Of a DNA stretch of 64,000 bases, positions 46,692 to 55,864 are shown one piece after another. The notes under the pieces were generated by a model that was not told the DNA's origin, searched no databases, and worked only from the letters and a program-made list of their open reading frames with translations. The stretch spans positions 39,956-103,955 of the forward strand of contig JANYAD010000047.1 in NCBI GenBank assembly GCA_025355165.1, read 5' to 3'. The stretch comes from Gammaproteobacteria bacterium. Its GTDB lineage: Bacteria > Pseudomonadota > Gammaproteobacteria > Steroidobacterales > Steroidobacteraceae. Position numbers and translations under genes: made by a program. Within the stretch, counting starts at the first letter, position 1. Each line of letters opens with the position of its first letter.

Positions 46692-46796
46692 GCTACCGGG
46701 GTTGGAAACAATGCGTCATTCTACTTCCATTCGCGACCTCGCGGCGACGCCAAGCTCGTCACATCAGCGGCCATCTCGATAGGATAAGAAGGAGGC

Positions 46797-47201
46797 ATGA
46801 CCCATCAGAAACGTCGTTTTCTGGACAGCAGCTCGGCTAGCCCCACCTTCATCGGAGTCAACTCGGTGTTCGTCGGGGACATTCGCGGTTCGGGACAATT
46901 CGTGGTTTCCGGCGAAGTGCATGGCGATGGTGAGCTCGATGGGGCGCTGAACCTGTCGGCGACGGGGAGTTGGCACGGCGTAGTTCGGGCGCAGCACGCC
47001 ATCGTCGCGGGCACGATTTTGGGAGGCCTAATCGTTCAGGATAGGCTCGAGATCGGCTACACAGCGGTGATTCGCGGCAAGGTGAGCGCACGCACGGTGG
47101 CGATCGCCAAAGGTGCGATTGTGGATGGCGAGATCGAGGTGACCTCCGGTACGCCGGTAATGCAATTCGAGGAAAAGCGCGCCAACCAAGACGGCGAATA
47201 A
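46797..47201 (+). CDS. Bactofilin family polymer-forming protein
   Basis: 134 residues with the repetitive beta-helix pattern of bactofilins (FVGDIRGSGQFVVSGEVHGDGELDGAL and RLEIGYTAVIRGKVSARTVAIAKGAIVDGEIEV). These self-polymerise as cytoskeletal scaffolds. GGAGG is only one base before the ATG, an unusually short spacing. It is divergent from the SPOR lipoprotein, so both could act in cell envelope shaping. Confidence 0.9.
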   Translation: MTHQKRRFLDSSSASPTFIGVNSVFVGDIRGSGQFVVSGEVHGDGELDGALNLSATGSWHGVVRAQHAIVAGTILGGLIVQDRLEIGYTAVIRGKVSARTVAIAKGAIVDGEIEVTSGTPVMQFEEKRANQDGE

Positions 47202-47300
47202 CGATTCTGCGCTTGTTTCCGAATGGCGACAGTGACGCAAAGTTGGTGTGTTCGAGCGTAATCACGCATCCTAGCGCCAACTGTTCAATTTCCAGTCAAA

Positions 47301-48482
47301 ATGAAAGAATACGATGTGGTCATCATCGGCGGCGGGATTCATGGCGCCGGCGTTCTGCAAGCAGCGGTCGCGGCGGGCTACAAAGCACTGCTCATTGAGC
47401 GGCAGGCATTGGCCAGCGGTACGTCCAGTAAATCCAGCAAGCTCATTCACGGCGGATTGCGCTACTTGGAATCAGGCCAATTCGCCCTGGTGAGGGAGAG
47501 CTTGCAGGAACGTGCCGTGCTGCTGCGTATAGCTTCCGAGCTGGTGGAGTTGAAGCCTTTTTACATTCCCGTTTATCGCGACACTCGCCGCCGTCCTTGG
47601 CAGCTTAAAATCGGACTCATGGCGTATGCGCTGTTGGGCGGCTTCGTTGCGAGCACCCGGTTCGGAAGCGTACCCACAGCGGAATGGTCCAAGCTCGACG
47701 GCTTGAAAACGCAAGATCTCGATGCCGTCATTCGCTATCACGACGCGCAGACCAACGATGCTCAGCTGACCCGTGCCGTGGTGAAGTCGGCGATGAGCCT
47801 GGGCGCGGAACTGGCGATGCCCGCGAGATTCATCCGTGCGGTTTTGAGCGATGTCGGCGTCGTAGTAACTTATAACGCGTCGGGCGCAGAGGTGCAGGTC
47901 AAGGCGCGGGTGCTGATCAACGCAGCCGGGCCTTGGGCAATGCAAGCGGCGCGGGCCGTTGAGCCCGCCACCCCCGTTCCGGACGTGGAATTGGTGCAGG
48001 GTGCGCATATAGTGCTCCCATATCCGCTGACGGCGGGCATTTTCTACGTCGAAAGTCCGACTGACGGACGGGCGGTGTTCGTCATGCCATGGCACGGCGC
48101 AACCTTGGTCGGTACCACCGAGACGCCGTATCGCGGCGATCCTGATCAGGTGCAGCCGCTGCCCGAGGAAGAGGAATATCTTTTGGCCGTGGTGCGCCAT
48201 TATTTCCCGCGCCTGAACACTCTCACGCGCGACGACATCACCGAGCGCTTCGCCGGATTGCGGGTCCTGCCGGCCGCCACTCAATCCGCTTTCGACCGCT
48301 CTCGCGAGACTCTATTCACTACGGATCGAGACGCACGCCCACGCGTCCTTTGCATCTATGGCGGCAAACTTACCGGGTGGCGGGCGGCAGCGGCCCAGGT
48401 TATGCAGCGCATTAGCCCCTCCCTGCCGGCGGCGGTCAAGCGTGCCGAAACGGATCTGTTGATTTTGAGGAGACCAGCATGA
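47301..48482 (+). CDS. FAD-dependent oxidoreductase, GlpD-like but short
   Basis: 393 residues. The N-terminal dinucleotide motif VVIIGGGIHGAGVLQAAVA and the glycerol-3-phosphate-dehydrogenase signature SGTSSKSSKLIHGGLRYLE are exact, and a C-terminal strand contains CIYGGKLTGWR. E. coli GlpD is ~500 residues with an extra C-terminal domain, absent here. It may oxidise glycerol-3-phosphate or a related alcohol. Its stop overlaps the start of the barrel gene that follows. Confidence 0.85.
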   Translation: MKEYDVVIIGGGIHGAGVLQAAVAAGYKALLIERQALASGTSSKSSKLIHGGLRYLESGQFALVRESLQERAVLLRIASELVELKPFYIPVYRDTRRRPWQLKIGLMAYALLGGFVASTRFGSVPTAEWSKLDGLKTQDLDAVIRYHDAQTNDAQLTRAVVKSAMSLGAELAMPARFIRAVLSDVGVVVTYNASGAEVQVKARVLINAAGPWAMQAARAVEPATPVPDVELVQGAHIVLPYPLTAGIFYVESPTDGRAVFVMPWHGATLVGTTETPYRGDPDQVQPLPEEEEYLLAVVRHYFPRLNTLTRDDITERFAGLRVLPAATQSAFDRSRETLFTTDRDARPRVLCIYGGKLTGWRAAAAQVMQRISPSLPAAVKRAETDLLILRRPA

Positions 48483-49285
48483 ATAAGAGCGGCTTAGCCC
48501 TGGCGGGGATGGCCTTGCTTGCGACCTTCGCACACGCGGAGGACTATTTAAGCCCAACCGAAGAACGCGTCCGGTTGTCCATCGGGGTCGCGCGGCTCTC
48601 GAACAGCACCGACTTTCAAATCAACAGCCGCAGCGGCGTGCCGGGTACGCCGGTCAACGCCGAAGATACGTTTGGATTGGACAAGTCCGATTACGAAGCC
48701 AAGATTCAAGCCTTCGTGCGGGTGGGTGAAAGGCATCGATTGCGGTTCGATTATTTTTCGCTGGACCGCACCGGTCAAGCGACCATCACCCAACCCCTGG
48801 TGTTTCGCGACGTCGTGCTGCAGCCCAACGACCCGGTGAACTCGAACTTGTCGATACGTACATTCGGCATCACTTACGGCTATTCTTTTTTGCATGGTGA
48901 TAAGTATGAGGTGGCCGCGACCTTAGGCCTGAATGACACCGACATCTCGGCACGCGCGCGGGTGCAAACCCAAACGCGGCACGTGGATCAAAGCGAGGAT
49001 CAAGCGGGTCCGTTTCCCACGGTCGGACTGGACGCGAGTTACGTGCTCAGCAAGCGATTCTATATCGACGGCCGCGGCCAGTACTTCAAGGTGCACATTA
49101 ATAATCTCGATGGCTTGCTCGGCATTTACGAACTGGACGCGCTGTATCGACTGCGCCCCAACATCTCGTTCGCTTTGGGCTACACCTATTTGCGGGCTCA
49201 CCTCGACTCGACACAACCGAAGCAATCGGGGCTGTTCAATTTCAATTCCAGCGGTCCCGAATTGTTCGTCCGCGTCTCCTTCTAG
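48479..49285 (+). CDS. Outer-membrane beta-barrel hypothetical protein
   Basis: 268 residues with a signal peptide (LALAGMALLATFAHA) and repeated amphipathic strands, ending SGPELFVRVSF with the C-terminal Phe typical of outer-membrane barrels. It overlaps the GlpD-like gene by 4 bp, so the two are probably co-expressed. Exact family unknown. Confidence 0.75.
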   Translation: MNKSGLALAGMALLATFAHAEDYLSPTEERVRLSIGVARLSNSTDFQINSRSGVPGTPVNAEDTFGLDKSDYEAKIQAFVRVGERHRLRFDYFSLDRTGQATITQPLVFRDVVLQPNDPVNSNLSIRTFGITYGYSFLHGDKYEVAATLGLNDTDISARARVQTQTRHVDQSEDQAGPFPTVGLDASYVLSKRFYIDGRGQYFKVHINNLDGLLGIYELDALYRLRPNISFALGYTYLRAHLDSTQPKQSGLFNFNSSGPELFVRVSF

Positions 49286-49298
49286 GAACCGCCCTCTT

Positions 49299-50642
49299 TC
49301 AAGGCGTGCTCGATTCGGCGGAAAATTCGACCCGGTTGTTTGCCGTAGCGGCGCGATTCCATTCACCGGCGGTCACAGCGTCGGTACGTGTCGGATACGG
49401 CACGCTGGCGTGAGTGGTGCCGGTACTTTCCAGCGCCACGGTGATCGCTCCGGCAGTGCGTTGGCGCACTGCCGCGATTAAATTGGCGAATGCCAGCGAC
49501 TGGCGCTGCTGTCCCGACAACGCCTCATCGAGCGGGTTGCCGATCATGTCGCATCGATTGATAGGCAATGTGGGGGCCGCAGGCACATAGCCGTCGCTGG
49601 CATTTCCGCTGAGGCAAAAAAGTCCCGCCGAGCTCGTAATTTTGACGACGCCGCGAAATCCCTGCGCTTCAAGTTTCGTCAGCATCTCGCGCAACACCTC
49701 GAGGCGGCTGCGGTCGAAGGCAATCTCCCCATAGGGCACAGCTTCGGTACGCACCGCAGTTGCAGTACCGGTACCCGCCTGCGTGACGCTGCTATTGGCC
49801 GTAGCCAGCGCTCCGGTCAGGTCTTTGACTGCGGCTGCCATGTCTAAGCGCGAGCGTTGCAATTCCGCGTTCGCGGCTTTTAGGCCGGCAATATCGGCGC
49901 GCGTGCTCGCCAGCTGGTTGCGCTCGACAATCCAGGCTGCGGCAAAGGCGATGGCGAGCACTAGCCCCGTGATCGCGGCCACCCAAGGCCAGATGCTGAG
50001 CTTCGGCACCGCCGGCGGGGCGATGGGATCGACGCCCGCTTGCGGCATTCCACCGTCGCGTAAATCGTTAATGATGCGCGTCGAGAAGCTGTCGAGGCTG
50101 GCGACGATGAAACGGCGTATGTCCACCGCTTGATCTTTCACCGCCTGTTCAACCCGCCGTCCCCAATCGATGCTCCCGCCGGAGGCGCCCTTGGCCTGCG
50201 GCTTGTCGACGGGGGTACCACCTTCCAGCTCCACCGGCTGCAACGCGGCTTCGCCCGCGTCGCGCCGATCGGGCAATAAATGCAGCTCGTACAATACTTT
50301 CGATACGTCGACGGGGCGCACTTGCTTCGGCAAAACGCCCATGGCCCCAAGAGCGCGTGCTTGACCGACGTACAGTTCGCCTTCCTGCGAGGTATACATC
50401 ATGATCGGAATCATGGCGGTCTGCGGATTTCCTTTGATCGCCTGCACCGCCTGAAGGCCATCCATGCCCGGCATCAGCTGATCCATGAAAATCGCGTCGG
50501 GCCGATTGCTCTTCAAGTATTCAATGGCCTGTTCGGCCGACTCGGCCATGTCGACTTCGATGTCATACTTCTCAAGCATGCGGCTTAAGATGACGCGGGC
50601 TGACTTGGAGTCATCGACAACTAGTGCGCTTTTTCGAGCCAT
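49299..50642 (-). CDS. Receiver domain fused to a transmembrane and OmpA-like C-terminal domain
   Basis: 447 residues. The N-terminal ~120 are a receiver domain (SALVVDDSKSARVILSRML; phosphoacceptor in DAIFMDQLMPGMDGLQ; Lys in LPKQVRP). A helix follows (IWPWVAAITGLVLAIAFAAAWIVERNQLAS), then a coiled coil (KAANAELQRSRLDMAAAVKDL), then a C-terminal region with LSGQQRQSLAFANLI and ATANNRVEFSAE, the pattern of OmpA-like peptidoglycan-binding domains. So a phosphoreceiver is tethered to the membrane with a periplasmic sensor or anchor domain. No partner kinase is adjacent. Confidence 0.72.
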   Translation of the reverse strand: MARKSALVVDDSKSARVILSRMLEKYDIEVDMAESAEQAIEYLKSNRPDAIFMDQLMPGMDGLQAVQAIKGNPQTAMIPIMMYTSQEGELYVGQARALGAMGVLPKQVRPVDVSKVLYELHLLPDRRDAGEAALQPVELEGGTPVDKPQAKGASGGSIDWGRRVEQAVKDQAVDIRRFIVASLDSFSTRIINDLRDGGMPQAGVDPIAPPAVPKLSIWPWVAAITGLVLAIAFAAAWIVERNQLASTRADIAGLKAANAELQRSRLDMAAAVKDLTGALATANSSVTQAGTGTATAVRTEAVPYGEIAFDRSRLEVLREMLTKLEAQGFRGVVKITSSAGLFCLSGNASDGYVPAAPTLPINRCDMIGNPLDEALSGQQRQSLAFANLIAAVRQRTAGAITVALESTGTTHASVPYPTRTDAVTAGEWNRAATANNRVEFSAESSTP

Positions 50643-50771
50643 AAGGTTAAGTGTAGCGCGGTCCTCGGCGCCGGTCCGCCCCTTGTTGTCTCGCGGCCAC
50701 GGTTCAAGACCGGCACACAGGTCCTGGAGCCGCGGGCTGAAGGTGGGGCTTTAAGCGGCCCGCGCCAAAAC

Positions 50772-50987
50772 TTATGCGGGATCAGCGCTCTGCGATTCCT
50801 TGTTTTGGGAGATCCAGGTTAGTGCCGATTCGACATCGGCGAGTTCACTCGCGGTAAATCCCTCGATCCTGACGCCGGTCGCTTCCGCTTTCTTCTTGGA
50901 AAGCTCCGCCGCCGCAACGGAATGTACCCAAACCAATCCGCGGCGCACCTTGGCCGTAAATTTTTGCTGCTTCTCGTCGTTCATCAC
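50772..50987 (-). CDS. Small hypothetical protein
   Basis: 71 residues, basic and helical (KKKAEATGVRIEGFTASELADVESALTWI). It sits between the M28 peptidase and the receiver gene on the same strand, ~50 bp from the former. No family recognised. Confidence 0.45.
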   Translation of the reverse strand: MMNDEKQQKFTAKVRRGLVWVHSVAAAELSKKKAEATGVRIEGFTASELADVESALTWISQNKESQSADPA

Positions 50988-51038
50988 CCACTCCTTAAAA
51001 TTGTCACCGCACTTTACGGTAAAATTATGTACGTCAGT

Positions 51039-53345
51039 CTACGGTGCCGCGATGGCGCGGTCCATCCGAGCACTGTAGTTGTTGAGCGCGCGCGCGACCA
51101 CCCCAATATATTGATTGGCCTCGTCCCAACGGCGCTCTTCGATGGCCTCGCGAATCCCCGGCAGCGTCTTGACGCCGTAGCCGGTATGCGCGCCCGGTGC
51201 ATAAATCATGTGCTGGTACCATTCGCGCCCCGGCAAGCCACGGGAATCCATCAAGTTCTGCTCGAGCACCGCGAGGGTGGCGTTTACCCGTTCTCGCTCG
51301 CCGCTGCTGGCCTTATCGCTCGTCGCGCTCAGACGTGCGTACTCCTTGTCGAAGGCCTTGGCGCTTTGTTCCAACCTGGCCACCGCATTGTCCAGACTGG
51401 CGAAATTAAGATACGGCACATCGGCGAGCCTTGCAGGGGCCGCGAGCGGGAAGTCAGGATCCATCGTCAATTTGTAGGACTCCTCCTCCAGCAACTTGCC
51501 GAACTCGCGACTTTTACTGCGCATGCTCTCGGCGAGCTTGTGCAGTTCTTCGTTGTATCCCGCAACCGATGCGGCGAAGTCGCCCTCCCGCACCGGAATC
51601 AAATCGGCTTGGCTCGCGCGCAGCACCACTCGCCCGGCGACTTTCGCCAGCGTCACGCCATACTCGAAGGTGGGATCCACGAACCGGCGGTAATGATCGA
51701 ACGAATCGTACGCCGAGTGATAGACGCCATATTGCCCTTCACCCTGAAACCCCAGGTTCACTGAATTAACGCCCAAGTGTTGCAGGAAAGGAGTGTAGTC
51801 GGACCCTGAGCCCAGCGCGCCGAGTTGCAAATCTCCAACGACACTGGCGTTGCCGTACGCCGCGGAGTCGGGTTGAGCTACGCCCTCGAAACTTGATACA
51901 CGTCTCTCGGCCAACCATCGCCGCAGAACACTTGCCCCGGTTTCCGGGTCGTTCACATCGCGCGCCACTTCGCTCAAAAAGTGCTGCACGGCATGGCTGC
52001 CTTCCGCGCTGATGAAGCCGCGGCCGTTGGTATCCGAATTGACGTACATCACGGCTTTGGCCTTCAGTTCCGAGGCGTGCTGTTCGGCCCATTCGGTGGA
52101 GCCCAGCAACCCGGGCTCCTCGCCGTCCCAGCTGGTGTAAACCAAGGTGCGGCGCGGGCGCCAACCTTGCTTGAGCAGCTTGCCGATGGATTTCGCTTCA
52201 GCCATCAAGGCAACCTGGCCTGAAAGCGGATCCATGGCGCCGAATACCCACCCATCATGATGGTTGCCGCGAATAATCCATCGATCCGGTTCTTCGCTGC
52301 CTTTGATCTTCGCCACCACATCAAAAATTGGTTTCTGATTCCAATCGGACAGAATTTTCATGTGCACCTGAGCAGGTCCGGGACCGATGTGATAGCTCAG
52401 AGGCAAACCGCCGCGCCAGGATTGCGGCGCCACACGCCCGCCCAAGGCTGCGAGCAAGGGCTCGGCATCCGCGTAGGAAATGGGCAGCACCGGAATCTTC
52501 AGCAGGGTCTTGGCATCCTTCAGCGCCAAACGCTTCGCACCCGGCGTCGCTCCGACGCCCGGAGTCAGCGGATCGCCGCTGTACAAAGTCAGATCTTGCA
52601 CCGAGCCGCGCTGCACGGCATCGCGAGGCCGAAATCCGCCCTTCGGGTAGGTATCACCCTGCCCGAATCCATCGTCTTTCGGGTCTGAATAAATCAAGCA
52701 GCCGACGGCGCCATGTTCGTAGGCGAGCTTGGGCTTGAGTCCTCGCCAACCGCCGCCGTAGCGGGTCAACACGATGCGTCCCTTGACGTTCACCCCTAGG
52801 CGTTCGAGTTCCTTATAGTCATCGGGCATGCCCTGGTTCACGTAGACCAGCTCCGCGGTAACATCGCCGTCCGCGCCGTAAACGTTGTAAGGCGGCAACT
52901 CGTCCTTGGTTTGCGTCGAGGTGCTGTCGCCCTCGATAGGCGGCTCGCTCAAGCGAGCCTTGAAATGGGTGGGCGCGAGGAGCTCAACCGACACCTCGCG
53001 CGGAGTCGGGTACAACACCGAAAAGGTTTCGATCGCGGCATCCCAGCCCCACTCGCGAAACTTTGCCAGTTGGAAATCGGCGTTCGCCTTATCGTGCGCA
53101 GAGCCCACATGGTTGGGCGCGGAGGCCATCTGCTGCATCCAGACGCGAAGATCCGCCGCCGATAAGTCGGCGTCGAAACGCTGTTCCAACTGCATTTCGG
53201 CGGCGGCGCCGCTGCCGGAAAAACCTTCGAGATCAATTGCTGCCGCGGTCGCCGTGGCGGCAAGATTCCAAGTCGCCACAGCGGCGATAACTGCGCTCAA
53301 ACCGCGCGAGACCGAACTATATTTGACACTCCCGGAAAGCTTCAC
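51039..53345 (-). CDS. M28-family glutamate-carboxypeptidase-like metallopeptidase
   Basis: 768 residues with a signal peptide (LSAVIAAVATWNLAATATAA). A PA-domain region precedes the M28 domain, whose zinc ligands and catalytic Glu occur in order: NHHDGWVFGAMDP (His, Asp), WDGEEPGLLGSTEW (Glu pair), YVNSDTNGRG (Asp) and VYHSAYDSFDHY (His). The C-terminal ~150 residues resemble the transferrin-receptor-like dimerisation domain. Similar enzymes remove C-terminal glutamate from peptides in the periplasm. Confidence 0.9.
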   Translation of the reverse strand: MKLSGSVKYSSVSRGLSAVIAAVATWNLAATATAAAIDLEGFSGSGAAAEMQLEQRFDADLSAADLRVWMQQMASAPNHVGSAHDKANADFQLAKFREWGWDAAIETFSVLYPTPREVSVELLAPTHFKARLSEPPIEGDSTSTQTKDELPPYNVYGADGDVTAELVYVNQGMPDDYKELERLGVNVKGRIVLTRYGGGWRGLKPKLAYEHGAVGCLIYSDPKDDGFGQGDTYPKGGFRPRDAVQRGSVQDLTLYSGDPLTPGVGATPGAKRLALKDAKTLLKIPVLPISYADAEPLLAALGGRVAPQSWRGGLPLSYHIGPGPAQVHMKILSDWNQKPIFDVVAKIKGSEEPDRWIIRGNHHDGWVFGAMDPLSGQVALMAEAKSIGKLLKQGWRPRRTLVYTSWDGEEPGLLGSTEWAEQHASELKAKAVMYVNSDTNGRGFISAEGSHAVQHFLSEVARDVNDPETGASVLRRWLAERRVSSFEGVAQPDSAAYGNASVVGDLQLGALGSGSDYTPFLQHLGVNSVNLGFQGEGQYGVYHSAYDSFDHYRRFVDPTFEYGVTLAKVAGRVVLRASQADLIPVREGDFAASVAGYNEELHKLAESMRSKSREFGKLLEEESYKLTMDPDFPLAAPARLADVPYLNFASLDNAVARLEQSAKAFDKEYARLSATSDKASSGERERVNATLAVLEQNLMDSRGLPGREWYQHMIYAPGAHTGYGVKTLPGIREAIEERRWDEANQYIGVVARALNNYSARMDRAIAAP

Positions 53346-53353
53346 ATTGCCCC

Positions 53354-54135
53354 CTATTCTCTAATCCCCGTGCCGCGGTTCAACAGGGTCACCGCCAGCG
53401 CGAACATCGCGACCGCGGCACCGATCATGATGGCATAGGCCAAAGTCAAATCGACGTCCGATGTGCCGAGAAAGCCGAATCGGAACGCGCTTACCATGTA
53501 CAAAATCGGATTGGCATTGGAGGCCACATGCGCCCAGCTCGGCAGCATCGTCACAGAATAAAATACGCCTCCGAGATAGGTAGCGGCGTCAGCACGAAAG
53601 TCGGGAACCAGGAAATGTGGTCAAAATTCTTGGCGAACAAGGCATTGATGAAGCCGCCCAGCGCGAAAATGAAACTCGTGAGAAACGCCGCAGTAATGAT
53701 GGCCGGCACGTGCATGATCGACAAATGCGTGAAAAGAAGCGAAATGAGAGTCACAACGCAGCCGACCAGAACCCCCCGCAGCACGCCCCCCATGGTGTAG
53801 CCTAAAACGATGAGCCAATTGGGCAGCGGCGAGACCAGCAGCTCCTCGATGTGCTTGCCGAACTTCGCACCAAAAAAAGACGACACCACATTGCCGTAGG
53901 AAGTTTGGATCACGTTCATCATAATGATGCCGGGCGCCATGAATTGCATGTAATCGTAGCCGCCGACTTGGCCGACACGTCTGCCGATGAGGCTGCCGAA
54001 AATCACGAAGTACAGCGTGGCGGTGACGGCGGGCGGCACGATGGTCTGTCCCCAGATGCGCACGATCCGCCCGAACTCGCGAATGATGATGGTTTTGAAA
54101 CCGATCCAGTCCAATGCCGCCCTCGATTCGGCCAT
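53354..54135 (-). pseudogene. ABC-2 type permease, frameshifted (YadH-like)
   Basis: The ORF track splits this gene into 53551-54135 (194 aa) and 53354-53554 (66 aa). The expected family sequence TPLTYLGGVFYSVTMLP is read only if one base is added near 53578-53583, where ...CTACCTATCTCGG... replaces what looks like CTAACCTATCTCGG. After restoring that base the protein is ~260 residues with six helices, as in YadH. Either a pseudogene or a sequencing/assembly error. Confidence 0.85.
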
Positions 54136-55079
54136 CAGGAAACCTTGGCGGCGGCGGCAGCGGTCTTCACGCTGTCGCCGGTCAGGCGGATGAACAATTC
54201 CTCGAGTCGATTGACCTTGTTGCGCATGCTAGTCACTGCGACGCCCTGCGCCGACAGCTGCGCGAAAATGTCGTTCAAACTGTGTGTCTTGGACATTTCG
54301 ACTTCCAAGGTATGATCGTCCGAAAGAACGGCCTTGAACCCGCTGAGCGCGGGAGCCGAGCTGCGCCCGTCGCGCAGATTGAACACGAAAACTTCGGTCT
54401 GCAACTTGCGCAGAACATTGACCATGCTGTCGCGCTCGATGATGTTGCCACCCTCGATGATAGCGACGTGACGACATAGATTTTCCGCCTCCTCGAGATA
54501 GTGCGTCGTCAAAATAATGGTGGTTCCCTGCGCGTTGATGGCGCGCAGGAACTCCCACATGGAGCGGCGGATTTCTATATCGACGCCGGCAGTGGGTTCG
54601 TCCAGGATCAGCAGGCGCGGCTCGTGCATCAGGGCGCGCGCAATCATCAGGCGCCGCTTCATGCCGCCGGACAGTGCGCGCGCGGTGGAGTTGCGTCTGT
54701 CCCACAACTGCAGTTGCTTCAAGTATTTCTCTGCACGTTGCTTGGCAAGCGGCCGAGGTATGCCGTAGAACCCCGCCTGGTTCACCACGATGGTGAAGGG
54801 GGTTTCAAACATATTGAAATTAATTTCCTGCGGCACCAAGCCGATGCACGACTTGGCCGCTTCCAGCTCCTTGTCGATGTCGTGGCCGAAGACTTCAACC
54901 ACGCCGCTGGTTTTGTTCACCAGGGAGGTGGTGATGCCGATCGCAGTGGTCTTGCCCGCGCCATTGGGCCCCAGCAGCGCGAAAAAATCCCCTTCCTCGA
55001 CCTCGAGGTCGATCGCCTTGAGCGCCTTGATGCCGTTTTTGTAGACCTTGGTGAGCTGTCGGAGGACTAGGGCATGCAT
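54135..55079 (-). CDS. ABC-type multidrug/efflux ATPase (YadG-like)
   Basis: 314 residues. Walker A GPNGAGKTT, Q-loop VPQEINFNMFETPF, signature LSGGMKRR, Walker B LLILDEPTAGVD, switch-His LTTHYLEEAENL. The ATPase stop overlaps the permease start (ATGA), so the two encode one exporter, now perhaps inactive because the permease is frameshifted. Confidence 0.9.
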   Translation of the reverse strand: MHALVLRQLTKVYKNGIKALKAIDLEVEEGDFFALLGPNGAGKTTAIGITTSLVNKTSGVVEVFGHDIDKELEAAKSCIGLVPQEINFNMFETPFTIVVNQAGFYGIPRPLAKQRAEKYLKQLQLWDRRNSTARALSGGMKRRLMIARALMHEPRLLILDEPTAGVDIEIRRSMWEFLRAINAQGTTIILTTHYLEEAENLCRHVAIIEGGNIIERDSMVNVLRKLQTEVFVFNLRDGRSSAPALSGFKAVLSDDHTLEVEMSKTHSLNDIFAQLSAQGVAVTSMRNKVNRLEELFIRLTGDSVKTAAAAAKVS

Positions 55080-55093
55080 AAGAGCCGCGTAGC

Positions 55094-55699
55094 CTAAACC
55101 TCACGAGGCTCGCTTGGCAATTGGGCCGCGGCGGCGAGCTGCAGGCCGGAGAGTTGCACGCGGCGCAGTGCCGCCGGATCAGAGCGCGCCGCAGCGCCCA
55201 ATAGAGCCGTCCAGTAGGCACCGCAGTGGTTCCACCGGGGAGCGAGGTTGACCGCCTCGCTCGACGCCAGCGCCGGCAAGGCATCTACCGGGACGCGCCG
55301 GAAAGCATCCGCCGTGTCCTCCCGCATGCCTAAGAGCAGGTGAGCCGCGAAACCCGGGCTCGAGGCGAGATGCCAGGTATAAAAAAGGACCAAGCGCACG
55401 AAGTCGACCAGTTCGTCATCAGCCCTGGGAGCGTCGGCTATGCACCAAGCCGAAGCCGACTGCATACGTCCGCGCCAGTGCGCTTCGTCTTGAAAACGCA
55501 GGTCGAATAAAGCATACGGACAGTCGGCCGCGGCGGCGCGCTGCGGAGGCGATAGCAACGCAACTTGCGTTCCCCACCCTGACCATGAGGAGCCCTTTCC
55601 CGCCAATTCCAAAAAGCGGCGATTCAGACCGCGCATCGAAGTCAATTGTTGCACCGACAAGTGCGGCTCCTGAGTCCAGCCGATGGATGCCTCCTGCAT
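55094..55699 (-). CDS. Hypothetical protein upstream of the YadG-like ATPase
   Basis: 201 residues from the ATG at 55699, which has AAGGAG six bases before it; the TTG at 55717 is less likely. Mostly helical with aromatic and Arg residues (MRGLNRRFLELAGKG, LVDFVRLVLFYTWHLASSPGFAAHLLLG). No family or membrane segment recognised. Same strand as the transporter genes and 15 bp before the ATPase. Confidence 0.6.
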   Translation of the reverse strand: MQEASIGWTQEPHLSVQQLTSMRGLNRRFLELAGKGSSWSGWGTQVALLSPPQRAAAADCPYALFDLRFQDEAHWRGRMQSASAWCIADAPRADDELVDFVRLVLFYTWHLASSPGFAAHLLLGMREDTADAFRRVPVDALPALASSEAVNLAPRWNHCGAYWTALLGAAARSDPAALRRVQLSGLQLAAAAQLPSEPREV

Positions 55700-55864
55700 G
55701 ATGGTCTCCTTTTCCAATCAAGATGGGTGAGGGGGGGTGCATTTCACGACAAAGCAGCCGCAAAATCGTCGCCGAAATCTCTTGGCAGCTACGCTAACTT
55801 TGTGATTAATTTCTGTCAAATTCTTTTTGACCGAAAAACGCCTTGAAATTGCAGGGAGCCGCCC

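Noticed and set aside
50922-51764. 280-aa plus-strand ORF
   Set aside because: Antisense to the M28 peptidase gene.
53354-53554. 66-aa ORF as an independent gene
   Set aside because: It is the C-terminal end of the frameshifted ABC-2 permease.
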